NCBI RefSeq assembly: GCF_002797315.1
Contig: NZ_KZ454936.1
Location: 2,055,645-2,119,644 of the forward strand
DNA: 64,000 nt
Direction of reading: 5' to 3'
Source: Bacillus sp. FJAT-44742
GTDB lineage: Bacteria; Bacillota; Bacilli; Bacillales; Marinococcaceae
Position 1 is the stretch's first letter. Every line of letters starts with the position of its first letter. This document shows, piece by piece, positions 35,261 through 44,334 of the stretch. The notes under the pieces were generated by a model, which was not told where the DNA came from, made no database searches, and saw only the letters and a program-made list of their open reading frames with translations. The position numbers were made by a program, and so were the translations under genes.

Positions 35261-36581
35261 ACCAAGGTGTAAGGAAATTCTGGGTATAATATCTTTCGTA
35301 TACTCCTACACCAAGGTGGGAGAAATCTTCGCTTAATAAATTTACTCTGTGGCCTTCACTATTTAACCAGCCTACTACAGCTGCGGTTGCATCAACATAC
35401 TGTGCAGCTATGTTTTCTCCGGCTCTCATAAATGAAACATCTCCTGCTGTCATCCGGTCCTGAAGGGCTCCAGAAGTTGGAGAGTCGTGGGCAAAGTAAT
35501 TATTTTGAGCCATATCCTCACTATGCAAATAGGCGACCTGTGCAACCTCTTCATCCCACTCCAGAGGGTCTATATCGAAGGATTGCCTGATGACATTTGT
35601 AGCTTCAAGAACTTGCTGTTCTGCTGCCTCTTCCACCGGTCTCCACTCTTCTCGACCCCAATTAGGTCTTTCTTCTAAAGATCCCCGGTACGTAATAGAA
35701 TAAGGCCTATGGTTAACGATTGTTTCACTATTTAAATATCTAACGCCAATAAGTCCGTCATCTATCGTATCAAAATATAGCTGCGCCCATATCCCATCCT
35801 CAAGCTCTACAAGCGGCCTATCTGCTGCCTCTTGTTCATCTGGATGAAAGGTAAAAGAACCGTCATCCGTTTCTACAGTCGGCTCTTCTTCCACCTGAAG
35901 ATGATTTTCAACTTCACTTCGGGTCATACCTGCCTGAAGTGGAGCAACTGAAGCTTCTCCACCAAGAGCAAGAACGGTTTGAACCACATTATCCATAATC
36001 CCGACAAGAATATATTCCTGATGCTCCTGATCCAAATAAACATGAACATTATAGCCATAAAGAGAAGGATCCACCCTTTGAGCTTCGCCAAGTAAGTTTT
36101 GAACAGTCTCTTCACTTTCACCTATAAGACTTTGCAAACTGTCCTCAGCAATTGTTTGTTCTTCTTCAAGGTGTTCAGACTCAGACTGTTGCTCCTCGTT
36201 CTCGGATTCTTCTTCGGAAATTTCTTCTTCATTGGACTCTTCTTCGGAAGCTTCATCTTCCTCTGTTTGTTCTGTTTGAGTTTCTTCCTCCAGCACAGGC
36301 AGTATCTCCTGCAAATTAAGTTCATCTATAGTAAGGCCCTCTAAATCTATGGACTCTAGATCAATCTCGTCTAAGTTTATGTTATCTCTAGTTTCACCCA
36401 GGTTACTTAATAAATCTTGAAGGGAATCTTCCATCGTCATTGATTCCTCAGGTATTTCTGTTGATGTATCCTCTTGGCCTTCCTCGGCAGGCATAACCCA
36501 TTCCGGCCAGCCTAGCTGCCAAACAAGCACCCCAAACGTGATTCCAAATACAATAAAGATAAATCCAAGTTGTCTGAACAT
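35259..36581 (-). CDS. ylbC: CAP-domain protein YlbC with large acidic insert
   Basis: A 440-residue membrane-anchored protein. It has one N-terminal membrane segment (about 5-24), an extremely acidic Glu/Ser-rich region (about 30-160), a CAP-associated domain (about 165-310) and a C-terminal CAP/SCP domain (about 325-440; YLHSEDMAQNNYFAHDSP, RAGENIA, GWLNSEGHR). It is roughly 95 residues longer than B. subtilis YlbC, mainly due to the acidic insert. The ATG at 36581 follows GGAG by 7 bases. Function is unknown. Confidence 0.92.
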   Translation of the reverse strand: MFRQLGFIFIVFGITFGVLVWQLGWPEWVMPAEEGQEDTSTEIPEESMTMEDSLQDLLSNLGETRDNINLDEIDLESIDLEGLTIDELNLQEILPVLEEETQTEQTEEDEASEEESNEEEISEEESENEEQQSESEHLEEEQTIAEDSLQSLIGESEETVQNLLGEAQRVDPSLYGYNVHVYLDQEHQEYILVGIMDNVVQTVLALGGEASVAPLQAGMTRSEVENHLQVEEEPTVETDDGSFTFHPDEQEAADRPLVELEDGIWAQLYFDTIDDGLIGVRYLNSETIVNHRPYSITYRGSLEERPNWGREEWRPVEEAAEQQVLEATNVIRQSFDIDPLEWDEEVAQVAYLHSEDMAQNNYFAHDSPTSGALQDRMTAGDVSFMRAGENIAAQYVDATAAVVGWLNSEGHRVNLLSEDFSHLGVGVYERYYTQNFLTPW

Positions 36582-36749
36582 CCTATGACTCCTCTCTTCC
36601 ACTGCACCACTAAGGAGAACAGCTTCCCCGCTTAATTCCTTTTCTATTCTCTATTAAAACATTTTTATCGGTGTCTGTGCCACCCGTTATACATACCAAA
36701 GAACCACCCATAAATATAAGGGCGGTTCTCGTGGTAATAATACTAAGTT

Positions 36750-37178
36750 TTAATGATGCACTTCCGGTCTTTCTGAAATCTCGCTTAAAGCAAAGGAAGC
36801 TTCATCCGCAGTAGTCCTTCCAACTGCCAAATCACCCAGTGCTACAATCCCTACAAGCTTTTGATTCTCTACCACAGGAAGTCGTCTTATTTGTTTCTCT
36901 GCCATCATCCTCGCTGCTTCGTCTACTGACATTGATGGTTCAGCTGTGATTAAATTTTCACTCATTATGTCTGAAACTGGGGCAGAGTTCGCTTGTTTTT
37001 CAGCAATACAACGAACAACAATGTCTCTGTCCGTTATCATTCCCATTAGATTTTGCTCTTGAACAATAGGTATAGCTCCCACATGAGTGTCTTTCATTTT
37101 AACAGCAGCGTCGTATACCGTGTCCTCCGGTTTACAAGTTTCTACCCCTGTGGTCATGATATCTTTTAAGGTCTCCAA
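36750..37178 (-). CDS. ylbB: CBS domain-containing protein YlbB
   Basis: A 142-residue protein made of two CBS domains (about 8-60, VGAIPIVQEQNLMGMITDRDIV; and about 72-125, IRRLPVVENQKLVGIVALGDLA). CBS pairs bind adenosine nucleotides. No partner domain is attached. The order next to ylbC matches B. subtilis ylbB. A weak hairpin (36701-36728) lies downstream. Confidence 0.88.
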   Translation of the reverse strand: METLKDIMTTGVETCKPEDTVYDAAVKMKDTHVGAIPIVQEQNLMGMITDRDIVVRCIAEKQANSAPVSDIMSENLITAEPSMSVDEAARMMAEKQIRRLPVVENQKLVGIVALGDLAVGRTTADEASFALSEISERPEVHH

Positions 37179-37385
37179 ATATTTTCCTCCTTTATCGATA
37201 AAAATGATACGTCACTTATAATTCCTCGAAAGCAAAAAATCATACACCTATGGTGAAGGTTTTTACTTCAAACGGCAGACAGTAGAGGTGTCATAAAGTT
37301 TCCATACTAATGCGTTGCATCTTCTCGATAAACATACTATGATAAAGAAGGATAACAGGTTATTTAGACATAGGAGGGACAGAAA

Positions 37386-37739
37386 ATGAAGATCGAAGGC
37401 TTTGATATTCAGGAGCAGGAAGTCTCCTTTGGAAAGCTACACATGGTTATTGAAGAAAATGGATTCGTTCATTCTGAACAATGGGATTATGAAAGAGTGA
37501 CGTTTGATTACAGATTTTTAGACAAAGCTGAAGATGCTACGTACTATCTTCGTATACCAGCCTACAGTGTAAGTGGAGAAATTGGAAAAGAAGATACAAG
37601 AGTGAAACTGATGACTCCTTATTTGGGCCGTCACTACTACCCCCACGGTGTAGAATATGATGAGGAATTCCCGGAGAAAATCGTAAATAAATGCAAACAA
37701 AAGCTTGCAGCAATCGAAAAAGAACTTAAGGAAGACTAA
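37386..37739 (+). CDS. ylbA: YugN-like family protein (YlbA position)
   Basis: A 117-residue acidic protein of the YugN-like family (WDYERVTFDYRFLDKAEDATYYLRIPAYS, GRHYYPHGVEYDEEFP). The function is unknown. By family and neighbourhood (ylbB on one side, cta genes on the other) it corresponds to B. subtilis ylbA. A GGAGG site precedes the ATG. Confidence 0.83.
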   Translation: MKIEGFDIQEQEVSFGKLHMVIEENGFVHSEQWDYERVTFDYRFLDKAEDATYYLRIPAYSVSGEIGKEDTRVKLMTPYLGRHYYPHGVEYDEEFPEKIVNKCKQKLAAIEKELKED

Positions 37740-37787
37740 TTTTTGAATAGTCATGCTACATAATGTAAGCCAAAACTTCAGGAAAGT

Positions 37788-37822
37788 AAAACCGGATGAA
37801 GCATTTTTCACCCGGTTTTTTT
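37788..37822 (+). terminator. Terminator of the ylbA-like gene
   Basis: AAACCGG-TGAA pairs with TTCA-CCGGTTT, followed by a T run. It overlaps the 5' end of the long open frame of the next gene, arguing for the later start chosen there. Confidence 0.87.
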
Positions 37823-37909
37823 GAAATATTTTCCTTTCTTTTTTGTCCTCAGTTTTTGTCACACCACACTGAGACAATGATTTATATGTGTCAAGAAAGG
37901 GGACTACCA

Positions 37910-38968
37910 TTGTCTGCGCTGCTTAATAAAAAAATACTGCTTACCATATTAACAATAATTATTGTGGGGGTTGCAGCATACTTTGTGCTGCCTGTCTCCC
38001 TTCCTATTATTTTAGCTTTATTAACTGCTCTTGCACTTTCACCGGTAGTCCGCTTTATGACTGACCGGTTGAGAGTCAGGCGCAACCTCGCAGTCATGCT
38101 TGTCTTTACAATTTTTGTCTGTTCTATTGGTATCGGAGGGTACATCCTCGTTACACAGGCTGTCACGCAAATCGTTGATTTTGTAGAGAATCTTCCAGCT
38201 TACATCAATGATTTAAACCGGGCATGGCTAAATTTCCAAGCCAATTTAGAAAACACATATGAAGATCTGCCTCCAGAGTTTGTTTATGAAATTAACAGTC
38301 AGGTAACACAAACATTGAACAATCTGCGTCTCGAATTTACTGACCGTAACATTATTACTGACCTTACATCCATTGTTGCATCCATACCAGGGTATCTTGT
38401 CACATTTATTGTTTATCTTATCGCTTTGTTCTTATTTATGCTGGAGCTTCCTCGGTTAAGCAAACAAGTATATTCCTTTATGAGCGACAAGACAGAAGAA
38501 AAGGTTAAATTTATGACTTCCCGCCTTTCTTATGTGGTAATTGGATTTTTTAAAGCGCAGTTTTTGGTTAGTATTATTATTTTCGTTGTGACATTTATTG
38601 GTCTGTTGATTATCGCGCCTGACGTTGCTTTAGTCATGTCATTAATCATATGGCTGATCGATTTTGTTCCAATCATTGGTTCTATTGCTATCTTGGGACC
38701 ATGGGCACTCTTTCACTTGATCGCCGGAAATATTGGCCATGGTTCACAGTTATTAATCCTTGCTGCTGTCCTTTTAATTATCAGAAGGACTGTCGAACCT
38801 AAGGTGATGGGGCACCACATCGGACTCTCCCCTCTTGCCACGCTCATTTCATTGTATATTGGCCTTATGCTGTTTGGGGTCATTGGTTTTATTGTTGGTC
38901 CTCTCATTGTGATTGCCTTTACTTCTGCAAGAGAGGCAGGGCTTATTAAACTAAATTTTAAAATTTAA
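37910..38968 (+). CDS. AI-2E family transporter-like membrane protein
   Basis: A 352-residue polytopic protein of the AI-2E exporter family, with membrane segments near 8-60, 70-92, 150-172 and four or five more after 205. The family signature IGFFKAQFLVSIIIFVV and the PIIGSIAILGPWALFHLI region are present. Homologues include YtvI and sodium/proton antiporters of the UPF0118 group; the substrate cannot be assigned. The TTG at 37910 follows AAAGGGG by 7 bases; the open frame starting at 37796 overlaps a terminator. Confidence 0.85.
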   Translation: MSALLNKKILLTILTIIIVGVAAYFVLPVSLPIILALLTALALSPVVRFMTDRLRVRRNLAVMLVFTIFVCSIGIGGYILVTQAVTQIVDFVENLPAYINDLNRAWLNFQANLENTYEDLPPEFVYEINSQVTQTLNNLRLEFTDRNIITDLTSIVASIPGYLVTFIVYLIALFLFMLELPRLSKQVYSFMSDKTEEKVKFMTSRLSYVVIGFFKAQFLVSIIIFVVTFIGLLIIAPDVALVMSLIIWLIDFVPIIGSIAILGPWALFHLIAGNIGHGSQLLILAAVLLIIRRTVEPKVMGHHIGLSPLATLISLYIGLMLFGVIGFIVGPLIVIAFTSAREAGLIKLNFKI

Positions 38969-39372
38969 GCTTCTTCCGGTACGTTCCCAAGGGGATGATT
39001 CTACTCGTTTACCTGAACGTTGGGAGATAGAATCTAAAGGGAGTATTTGGTAAGAATACAATCAGTTAAATCCAATAAAAGGATCACGTTTTTTCTGAAA
39101 AAAACAGGCTGTTGAGTATACATTTCTCAACAGCCTGTTTTTAGGATTACCTGTGTTTTTTCATTGACAGCAACTTCTCCTCAACTAATGATGAACAGTC
39201 ATTCTTATATCATTAATAAATGTGACTTCGTTCCATCTTCACTTCTTTCGCTGGCAAAGATAAACACTTCTTTATCTAATAAAAATCAGCAAAAAAACCT
39301 CCCCCCTTTTCATAGGCGGAGGTTTCTCGACATTACGCCCCCCTCATTGGGAAAGGCGGTATATTAATCATT
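38969..39372. other. Gap with two terminators between converging genes
   Basis: No gene supported. A bidirectional hairpin at 39101-39142 (CAGGCTGTTGAG paired with CTCAACAGCCTG, A/T runs both sides) is the second copy of the repeat at 24894. A second hairpin at 39291-39325 (AAACCTCCGCC paired with GGGGAGGTT on the minus strand, then Ts) ends ctaM. A weak inverted repeat (GATTCTA, TAGAATC) lies at 38995-39032. Confidence 0.75.
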
Positions 39373-39933
39373 TTAGTAGTAAGGTGAAATCATTAAATAA
39401 ACCAATACACCTGTAATACTTACATACAGCCATAAAGGCATTGTCCAGCGGGCAATCTTCCTATGCTTATCTACTTTGTTGCTGATCCCTCTGAAAAAAG
39501 AAAGCAGAGCCATAGGTACAATGATAATTGCTAAAATAATATGGGAGATAAGGATAAAATAATAAAAGCCTGCATACAATCCACTGCCCCCAAAAGCAGT
39601 TGACTCAGCCAGAAAATGATAGGTTACATAGGTTACTAAAAACAAGGAAGTAGAACCGAATGCAGCATAGATAAATCTTTTATGCATTGTAATATTCTTT
39701 TTCAAAATAAAATAGAGAGCAGTAAATAAAAAGACAGTGGTAAAGCTATTAAAGATGGCATTCATCATTGGTAAAATCGTAATATCGAAACCAACATCAC
39801 CGCTGTACCCTTCCATAAAAAACAACACAGCAACCAAACCATTAATGGCGACTGTTAAAAACACAATAAGAGGAGTATAATTGCGTTCTTTAGCAAGGGC
39901 ACCTTCTGCTCCTTTATTTTCAAACTGATTCAT
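39373..39933 (-). CDS. ctaM: DUF420 protein CtaM (oxidase assembly factor, YozB)
   Basis: A 186-residue protein with five predicted membrane segments and conserved histidines (MHKRFIYAAFGSTSLFLVTYVTYH, HKIARWTMPLW). It belongs to DUF420. In Staphylococcus aureus CtaM is needed for maturation of heme A-type oxidase. Its place beside the cta genes agrees with that role; in B. subtilis ctaG occupies this end of the operon, and no ctaG is seen here. GAGGG lies 7 bases before the ATG. Confidence 0.87.
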   Translation of the reverse strand: MNQFENKGAEGALAKERNYTPLIVFLTVAINGLVAVLFFMEGYSGDVGFDITILPMMNAIFNSFTTVFLFTALYFILKKNITMHKRFIYAAFGSTSLFLVTYVTYHFLAESTAFGGSGLYAGFYYFILISHIILAIIIVPMALLSFFRGISNKVDKHRKIARWTMPLWLYVSITGVLVYLMISPYY

Positions 39934-40369
39934 CGACTATCCCTCACTTTTTCATATTTCCACATCCTATTATACACTAAGAAGGAAACCTTCACCTAGG
40001 GTATTCTATAACAAATAAGTGAACATCAAAACAAGATATTTACTCTGCTGCTTCCTTTATGCCTAATCCTTTTTGACATGTCTTTTGCCCGTTTATTGTT
40101 GATTTATGTTAAAAACGCTCCCTTGCACATAAAGGTACACGTCAACAACCATTCATGCTTCCTTTTCGTCGCATACCCGAGATCTTCTATGCCTCGGGCA
40201 TGGAGGCCGCTTCCTCGGTGCATGGTCTTCATCACATGCTATTCCCTAAGGGTCTAGCGCCATTATCTACAATCAAATGACTTATACATAAACTTACGCC
40301 TTTAACAGTACCCACGGCATAAAAAAACCCCCTCCTGCTAAAGCAGAAGGGGGTTTCCTTCATCTTAAC
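39934..40369. other. Gap between ctaM and ctaF with structured segment and terminator
   Basis: No gene supported. A strong terminator at 40321-40356 (AAACCCCCTCCTGCT paired with AGCAGAAGGGGGTTT, minus-strand Ts) ends the ctaCDEF unit. A more GC-rich island at 40171-40260 contains CCCGAG (40176-40181) with CTCGGG (40193-40198) and further short inverted segments; it may be a decayed intergenic repeat. The ctaM promoter probably lies near 39970-39990 (TATAAT on the minus strand). Confidence 0.65.
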
Positions 40370-40714
40370 TTAATATTTCACGACACCAAGCAATAGGGAT
40401 AAGGCAATTAATGTAGGAGTAGCTACAAAAATCCCTGCCACCATAAAGGCATTTGGCCATGCATGGTTTTTATCCTTCAAATGCATGAAGTAGAATAGCT
40501 GCAAGAAAAACTGCACTGCAGCCAGCAACAGAATAAAAGGAATAACAAAGTTCTGAGGGAAGATATCACTTCCTACTGCAAGAAACGCAAGCAATGTGAT
40601 AAAAATCATGAAAGCAAAAGCGATAACTTGAATGTTTCTTTCGCGATCAATCTTCTTTCTTTCCTGTTTTGTCATTGCACTTTTTTCAAAAGACTGAGAT
40701 AAGTGTTCTGCCAT
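40370..40714 (-). CDS. ctaF: Cytochrome c oxidase subunit IVB
   Basis: A 114-residue subunit of caa3 oxidase with three membrane segments (about 27-46, 54-76 and 88-110) and the YFMHLKDKNH loop typical of bacterial subunit IV. It stabilises CuB in subunit I during assembly. It follows ctaE by 4 bases and is the last gene of the oxidase unit. Confidence 0.94.
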   Translation of the reverse strand: MAEHLSQSFEKSAMTKQERKKIDRERNIQVIAFAFMIFITLLAFLAVGSDIFPQNFVIPFILLLAAVQFFLQLFYFMHLKDKNHAWPNAFMVAGIFVATPTLIALSLLLGVVKY

Positions 40715-40718
40715 CGCA

Positions 40719-41336
40719 TTAACCTCCTATTCCCATAAGATAAACAACTGTAAAGATAAATACCCACACTACATCAATAAAGTGCCAGTATAAACTAAAC
40801 AAGTAAAACTTAGGTGCATTTGTCAATGTAATGCCAGCCTTACGGTAGCGGATTAACAACGTAATAATCCAGAGGAGACCGAAGGCAACGTGAGCTCCAT
40901 GCAGACCTACCAATGAGTAGAAAGCAGAAGCGAAGGCACTCGTTGAAAAACCAAGTCCGTAATGATAATATTCCACAAATTCGTAGATTTCTAAACCAAT
41001 GAACCCTAGACCAAGAAGAACAGTTACCCATAGCCAAATCATCATGGCTTTAAAGTTATTCTTCTTCATTGCAAACATAGCAAGCACACTCGTTAAAGAA
41101 CTTGTTAAAAGGAGCATGGTCATAATAAAGACCAGGGGAAGATGAAACAGGTCTGCAGAAGCAGGCCCGTCACCTACACCGCCCCGAAGTCCGAGATAAG
41201 CGCCAAAAAATGTTGCAAACATTGCTGTTTCTCCGCCCAGGAATACCCAGAAGCCTAGAAACTTATTCTTTCCCTCGAGAGTCGCTTTCTCAGGGTTGGA
41301 GGGTAGACCTTTTGACACATCAATTGCATCTGCCAT
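40719..41336 (-). CDS. ctaE: Cytochrome c oxidase subunit III
   Basis: A 205-residue membrane protein with five helices and the subunit III signatures FWVFLGGETAMFATFFGAYLG (about 28-48) and LVGLHGAHVAFGLLW (about 141-155). It helps keep proton uptake stable in the caa3 complex. One base separates it from ctaD. Confidence 0.96.
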   Translation of the reverse strand: MADAIDVSKGLPSNPEKATLEGKNKFLGFWVFLGGETAMFATFFGAYLGLRGGVGDGPASADLFHLPLVFIMTMLLLTSSLTSVLAMFAMKKNNFKAMMIWLWVTVLLGLGFIGLEIYEFVEYYHYGLGFSTSAFASAFYSLVGLHGAHVAFGLLWIITLLIRYRKAGITLTNAPKFYLFSLYWHFIDVVWVFIFTVVYLMGIGG

Positions 41337-41337
41337 A

Positions 41338-43212
41338 TTAGCTTACCTCCTTTTCTATCTCTTTCACGCGCTCGACTGGGATATGGTAACCATGATCCTC
41401 TTTGATGGAACGGACAAACATAGCACCAAAAGTGACTACACCGCCAGCTATAGTAACAGCGATGGCTGCTGCATTTGGAACGTCCATATTAAACATGATA
41501 AAGCCGAATCCCATGATAAAGAGACCTACACTTATGATAAATGGAAGGATTGAGCCGTTAGGCATATGAATATCCTGCAGAGGTTCTGCTGGTTTCATCT
41601 TTCCATCACCATGAATTTTCTCATAAAACAACGGATCTAAAGAACGCACTTGCGGAGTTTGTGCAAAGTTATACTCAGGTACCGGAGTGTTAGTTGCCCA
41701 CTCAAGAGACCTGGCATCCCATGGATCTGCCACAGTAACACGCTCAGATTTAAGTGCTGAGTAAATCACATTAATGACAAGGATAATTACACCAGCACCC
41801 ATCATGAAAGCTCCGATGGAAGAGATCAGGTTATAAAAATCCATTCCTTGTCCTTCTAAGAATGTATAAACACGACGCGGCATACCGATAAGACCGAGAA
41901 TGTGCTGAACAAAGAATGTTAAATGGAAACCAACATAGAATACCCAGAAAAAGAGCTTTCCTAACGTTTCATTCAGCATATGTCCAAACATTTTTGGATA
42001 CCAGTAGAACAAACCAGCAAATATACCAAGAACGATACCACCTACAACAATGTAGTGGAAGTGAGCTACAACAAAGTAAGTATCATGATATAAATGGTCA
42101 ACAGGCGCCATGGCAAGCATAATTCCTGTTACACCGCCAAGAACAAATGTCGGTACAAAGGAAGCCGCACAAAGCATGGCTGTTGTAAAACGAATCTTCC
42201 CGCCCCACATCGTAAAGAGCCAGTTAAAGATTTTGATACCTGTAGGTACGGCAATCGCCATTGTTGCAATCGCGAAAATAGAGTTTGCAATTGGTCCAAG
42301 ACCAACGGTAAACATGTGGTGAGCCCAAACCATGAAACCGTAGAACGCAATGATTAATGTTGCAAATACCATTGCTGTGTAACCAAATAGTCGTTTCCCA
42401 GAAAATGCTGGAATAACTTCTGAAATGATACCAAAAGCCGGCAAAACAAGAATATATACTTCCGGATGACCGAAGATCCAGAATATATGCTGCCAGATCA
42501 GTACGTTACCACCCATGTCAGGTGCAAAGAACTGGCCGCCAAACAAGCGTTCAAGCATCAGCATGGCCAATCCAGCTGCAAGCGGTGTAAATGCAAATAC
42601 AATTAAGATAGATGTAATAAGAGACGTCCAGCAGAACAATGGCATTCTCATCATTGTCATACCAGGTGCTCTCATATTAATGATTGTAACTACAAAGTTA
42701 ATACCGGATACTAATGTACCGATACCACTTACTTGAAGTCCGAGTACGTAGAAATCAAGACCTAAATGGCCGTATTCATTCGTTGACAGGGGAACATATG
42801 CCGTCCACCCTGCGTCAGGAGCTCCTCCAAAGAACCATGACAAGCTTAAAAGCAAGCCACCAAAGAAGAAGATCCAGAAACCGAGGGCATTTACAAATGG
42901 AAATGCCACATCCCGAGCACCAATTTGCAGCGGGATGACAAAGTTCATAAAAGCAAAAAGTAAGGGTGTTGCTGCTAAAAACAGCATGATGGTACCATGC
43001 ATCGTTATAAATTCGTTAAAGGTTTGACCACTAATAAACTGCATTTCCGGATACATAAGCTGAATACGCATAAATAGCGCCATGACACCAGCTTGTACAA
43101 AAAACAATGTACCGGCAATCAGGTATAAAATACCCAATTTCTTATGGTCAACCGTGGTCAGCCAGTCCCAAAGAACGCTTTTGGACTGAGTGTCAGCAGT
43201 TGTACTAGCCAC
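41338..43212 (-). CDS. ctaD: Cytochrome c oxidase subunit I
   Basis: A 624-residue heme-copper oxidase core subunit binding low-spin heme a and the a3-CuB centre. Family motifs include FITMHGTIMLFL, WQHIFWIFGHPEVYILVLPAFG (with the His-Tyr cross-link region, about 245-270) and HDTYFVVAHFHYIVVGG. The extra C-terminal helices match the Bacillus caa3 type. It transfers four electrons to oxygen and pumps protons. Confidence 0.98.
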   Translation of the reverse strand: MASTTADTQSKSVLWDWLTTVDHKKLGILYLIAGTLFFVQAGVMALFMRIQLMYPEMQFISGQTFNEFITMHGTIMLFLAATPLLFAFMNFVIPLQIGARDVAFPFVNALGFWIFFFGGLLLSLSWFFGGAPDAGWTAYVPLSTNEYGHLGLDFYVLGLQVSGIGTLVSGINFVVTIINMRAPGMTMMRMPLFCWTSLITSILIVFAFTPLAAGLAMLMLERLFGGQFFAPDMGGNVLIWQHIFWIFGHPEVYILVLPAFGIISEVIPAFSGKRLFGYTAMVFATLIIAFYGFMVWAHHMFTVGLGPIANSIFAIATMAIAVPTGIKIFNWLFTMWGGKIRFTTAMLCAASFVPTFVLGGVTGIMLAMAPVDHLYHDTYFVVAHFHYIVVGGIVLGIFAGLFYWYPKMFGHMLNETLGKLFFWVFYVGFHLTFFVQHILGLIGMPRRVYTFLEGQGMDFYNLISSIGAFMMGAGVIILVINVIYSALKSERVTVADPWDARSLEWATNTPVPEYNFAQTPQVRSLDPLFYEKIHGDGKMKPAEPLQDIHMPNGSILPFIISVGLFIMGFGFIMFNMDVPNAAAIAVTIAGGVVTFGAMFVRSIKEDHGYHIPVERVKEIEKEVS

Positions 43213-43238
43213 TGGGTTTACCTCCTTTATATATTATT

Positions 43239-44267
43239 TTATTCTTCTTCATCCATTACGCTTAGTTCCATAAGGTAATCTACAAGCGCATCCATTTCTT
43301 CCTGTGGCATATCTGGATATTCTGGCATGTTGTTTCCTTGTTTTAACGCTTGAGGTTCACGAATCCATGCCTCAAGGTTTTCCTCATTCATTTCAAGGTA
43401 GTTGGCAATCGTTTCACGGTCACCAAAGTTCGTTAATGTCGGACCTGCTGCAGAGCCAGAACCGCCGATCGCGTGACATCCAATACATCCTTGGTCCTCA
43501 AAAACTTCTCTTCCCTGGTTAGCAACTGTTTCTTCAAGTTCCTCTTCAGGATCTTCCTGCATGCTCTCTACCCAAGCATCATAATCATCTCTTTCAAGAG
43601 CAATAAGCTTAAAGTCCATCAGAGCATGAGAAGGACCACAAAGCTCAGCACATTTCCCCATGTATACTCCTGGTTCATCTGCTTCAAGCCATAAGGCGTT
43701 CTCTACTCCTGGAAGGTTGTCCACCTTACCGCCAAGTGCCGGCACCCAGAATGAGTGAATTACATCACTGGCATGAAGATTAAACGTTACTTTTTCACCA
43801 ACTGGTATGTACACATCATTAGAAGCAGTAAAGCCTTCCTCATAATCAAACTGCCACCAGTACTGATGACCAGTCACATCAATAACTACTGCATCTTCAT
43901 CTCCTTCTTCAGGCTCAGTATCTGCCAAAAGAAACGTACCTGTTAATGTAGGAATAGCCAAAACAACTAGTAATAAAATAGGGATAACTGTCCAAGTAAT
44001 CTCCAGTTTATGGCTTCCTTCTACCTGCTCAGGTATTTCATTATCTCCAGGTTTTTTTCTGAATTTCACTACAGCTATGAAGAACAAGGCAAATACAACA
44101 ATAATAACAAGAGCCATTACATACAAGCTCAAAATCATGTTGTCAAAAATCCATTGAGACTGGGGTCCCATTGGATCCAAGGCAGTCATTCTCTGCTCAC
44201 CACAGCCTGCTAGGAACAAAAGCAGTGCCGTTAAAGGCAGAAACCTTGATAAGTATTTCCACATCAT
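43239..44267 (-). CDS. ctaC: Cytochrome c oxidase subunit II with fused cytochrome c domain
   Basis: A 342-residue lipoprotein (lipobox LAGC, Cys22) with two membrane helices and a CuA domain whose ligands are visible: His171, Cys206, Glu208, Cys210, His214 and Met217. A C-terminal cytochrome c domain binds heme through CIGCH (261-265), with NNMPEYPDM as the likely Met-ligand loop. This fusion defines the caa3 class. The linker is strongly acidic (MQEDPEEELEE). It is first of ctaC-D-E-F. Confidence 0.98.
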   Translation of the reverse strand: MMWKYLSRFLPLTALLLFLAGCGEQRMTALDPMGPQSQWIFDNMILSLYVMALVIIVVFALFFIAVVKFRKKPGDNEIPEQVEGSHKLEITWTVIPILLLVVLAIPTLTGTFLLADTEPEEGDEDAVVIDVTGHQYWWQFDYEEGFTASNDVYIPVGEKVTFNLHASDVIHSFWVPALGGKVDNLPGVENALWLEADEPGVYMGKCAELCGPSHALMDFKLIALERDDYDAWVESMQEDPEEELEETVANQGREVFEDQGCIGCHAIGGSGSAAGPTLTNFGDRETIANYLEMNEENLEAWIREPQALKQGNNMPEYPDMPQEEMDALVDYLMELSVMDEEE

Positions 44268-44334
44268 GGAATCATCAGACCTCGCTTTCTTTTTTAGTTT
44301 TCATACATTTATCTTTGTATTATGGTCATCATCC

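Noticed and set aside
37796-37909. Upstream extension of the AI-2E family gene
   Set aside because: It overlaps a strong terminator, while TTG 37910 has an ideal AAAGGGG site.
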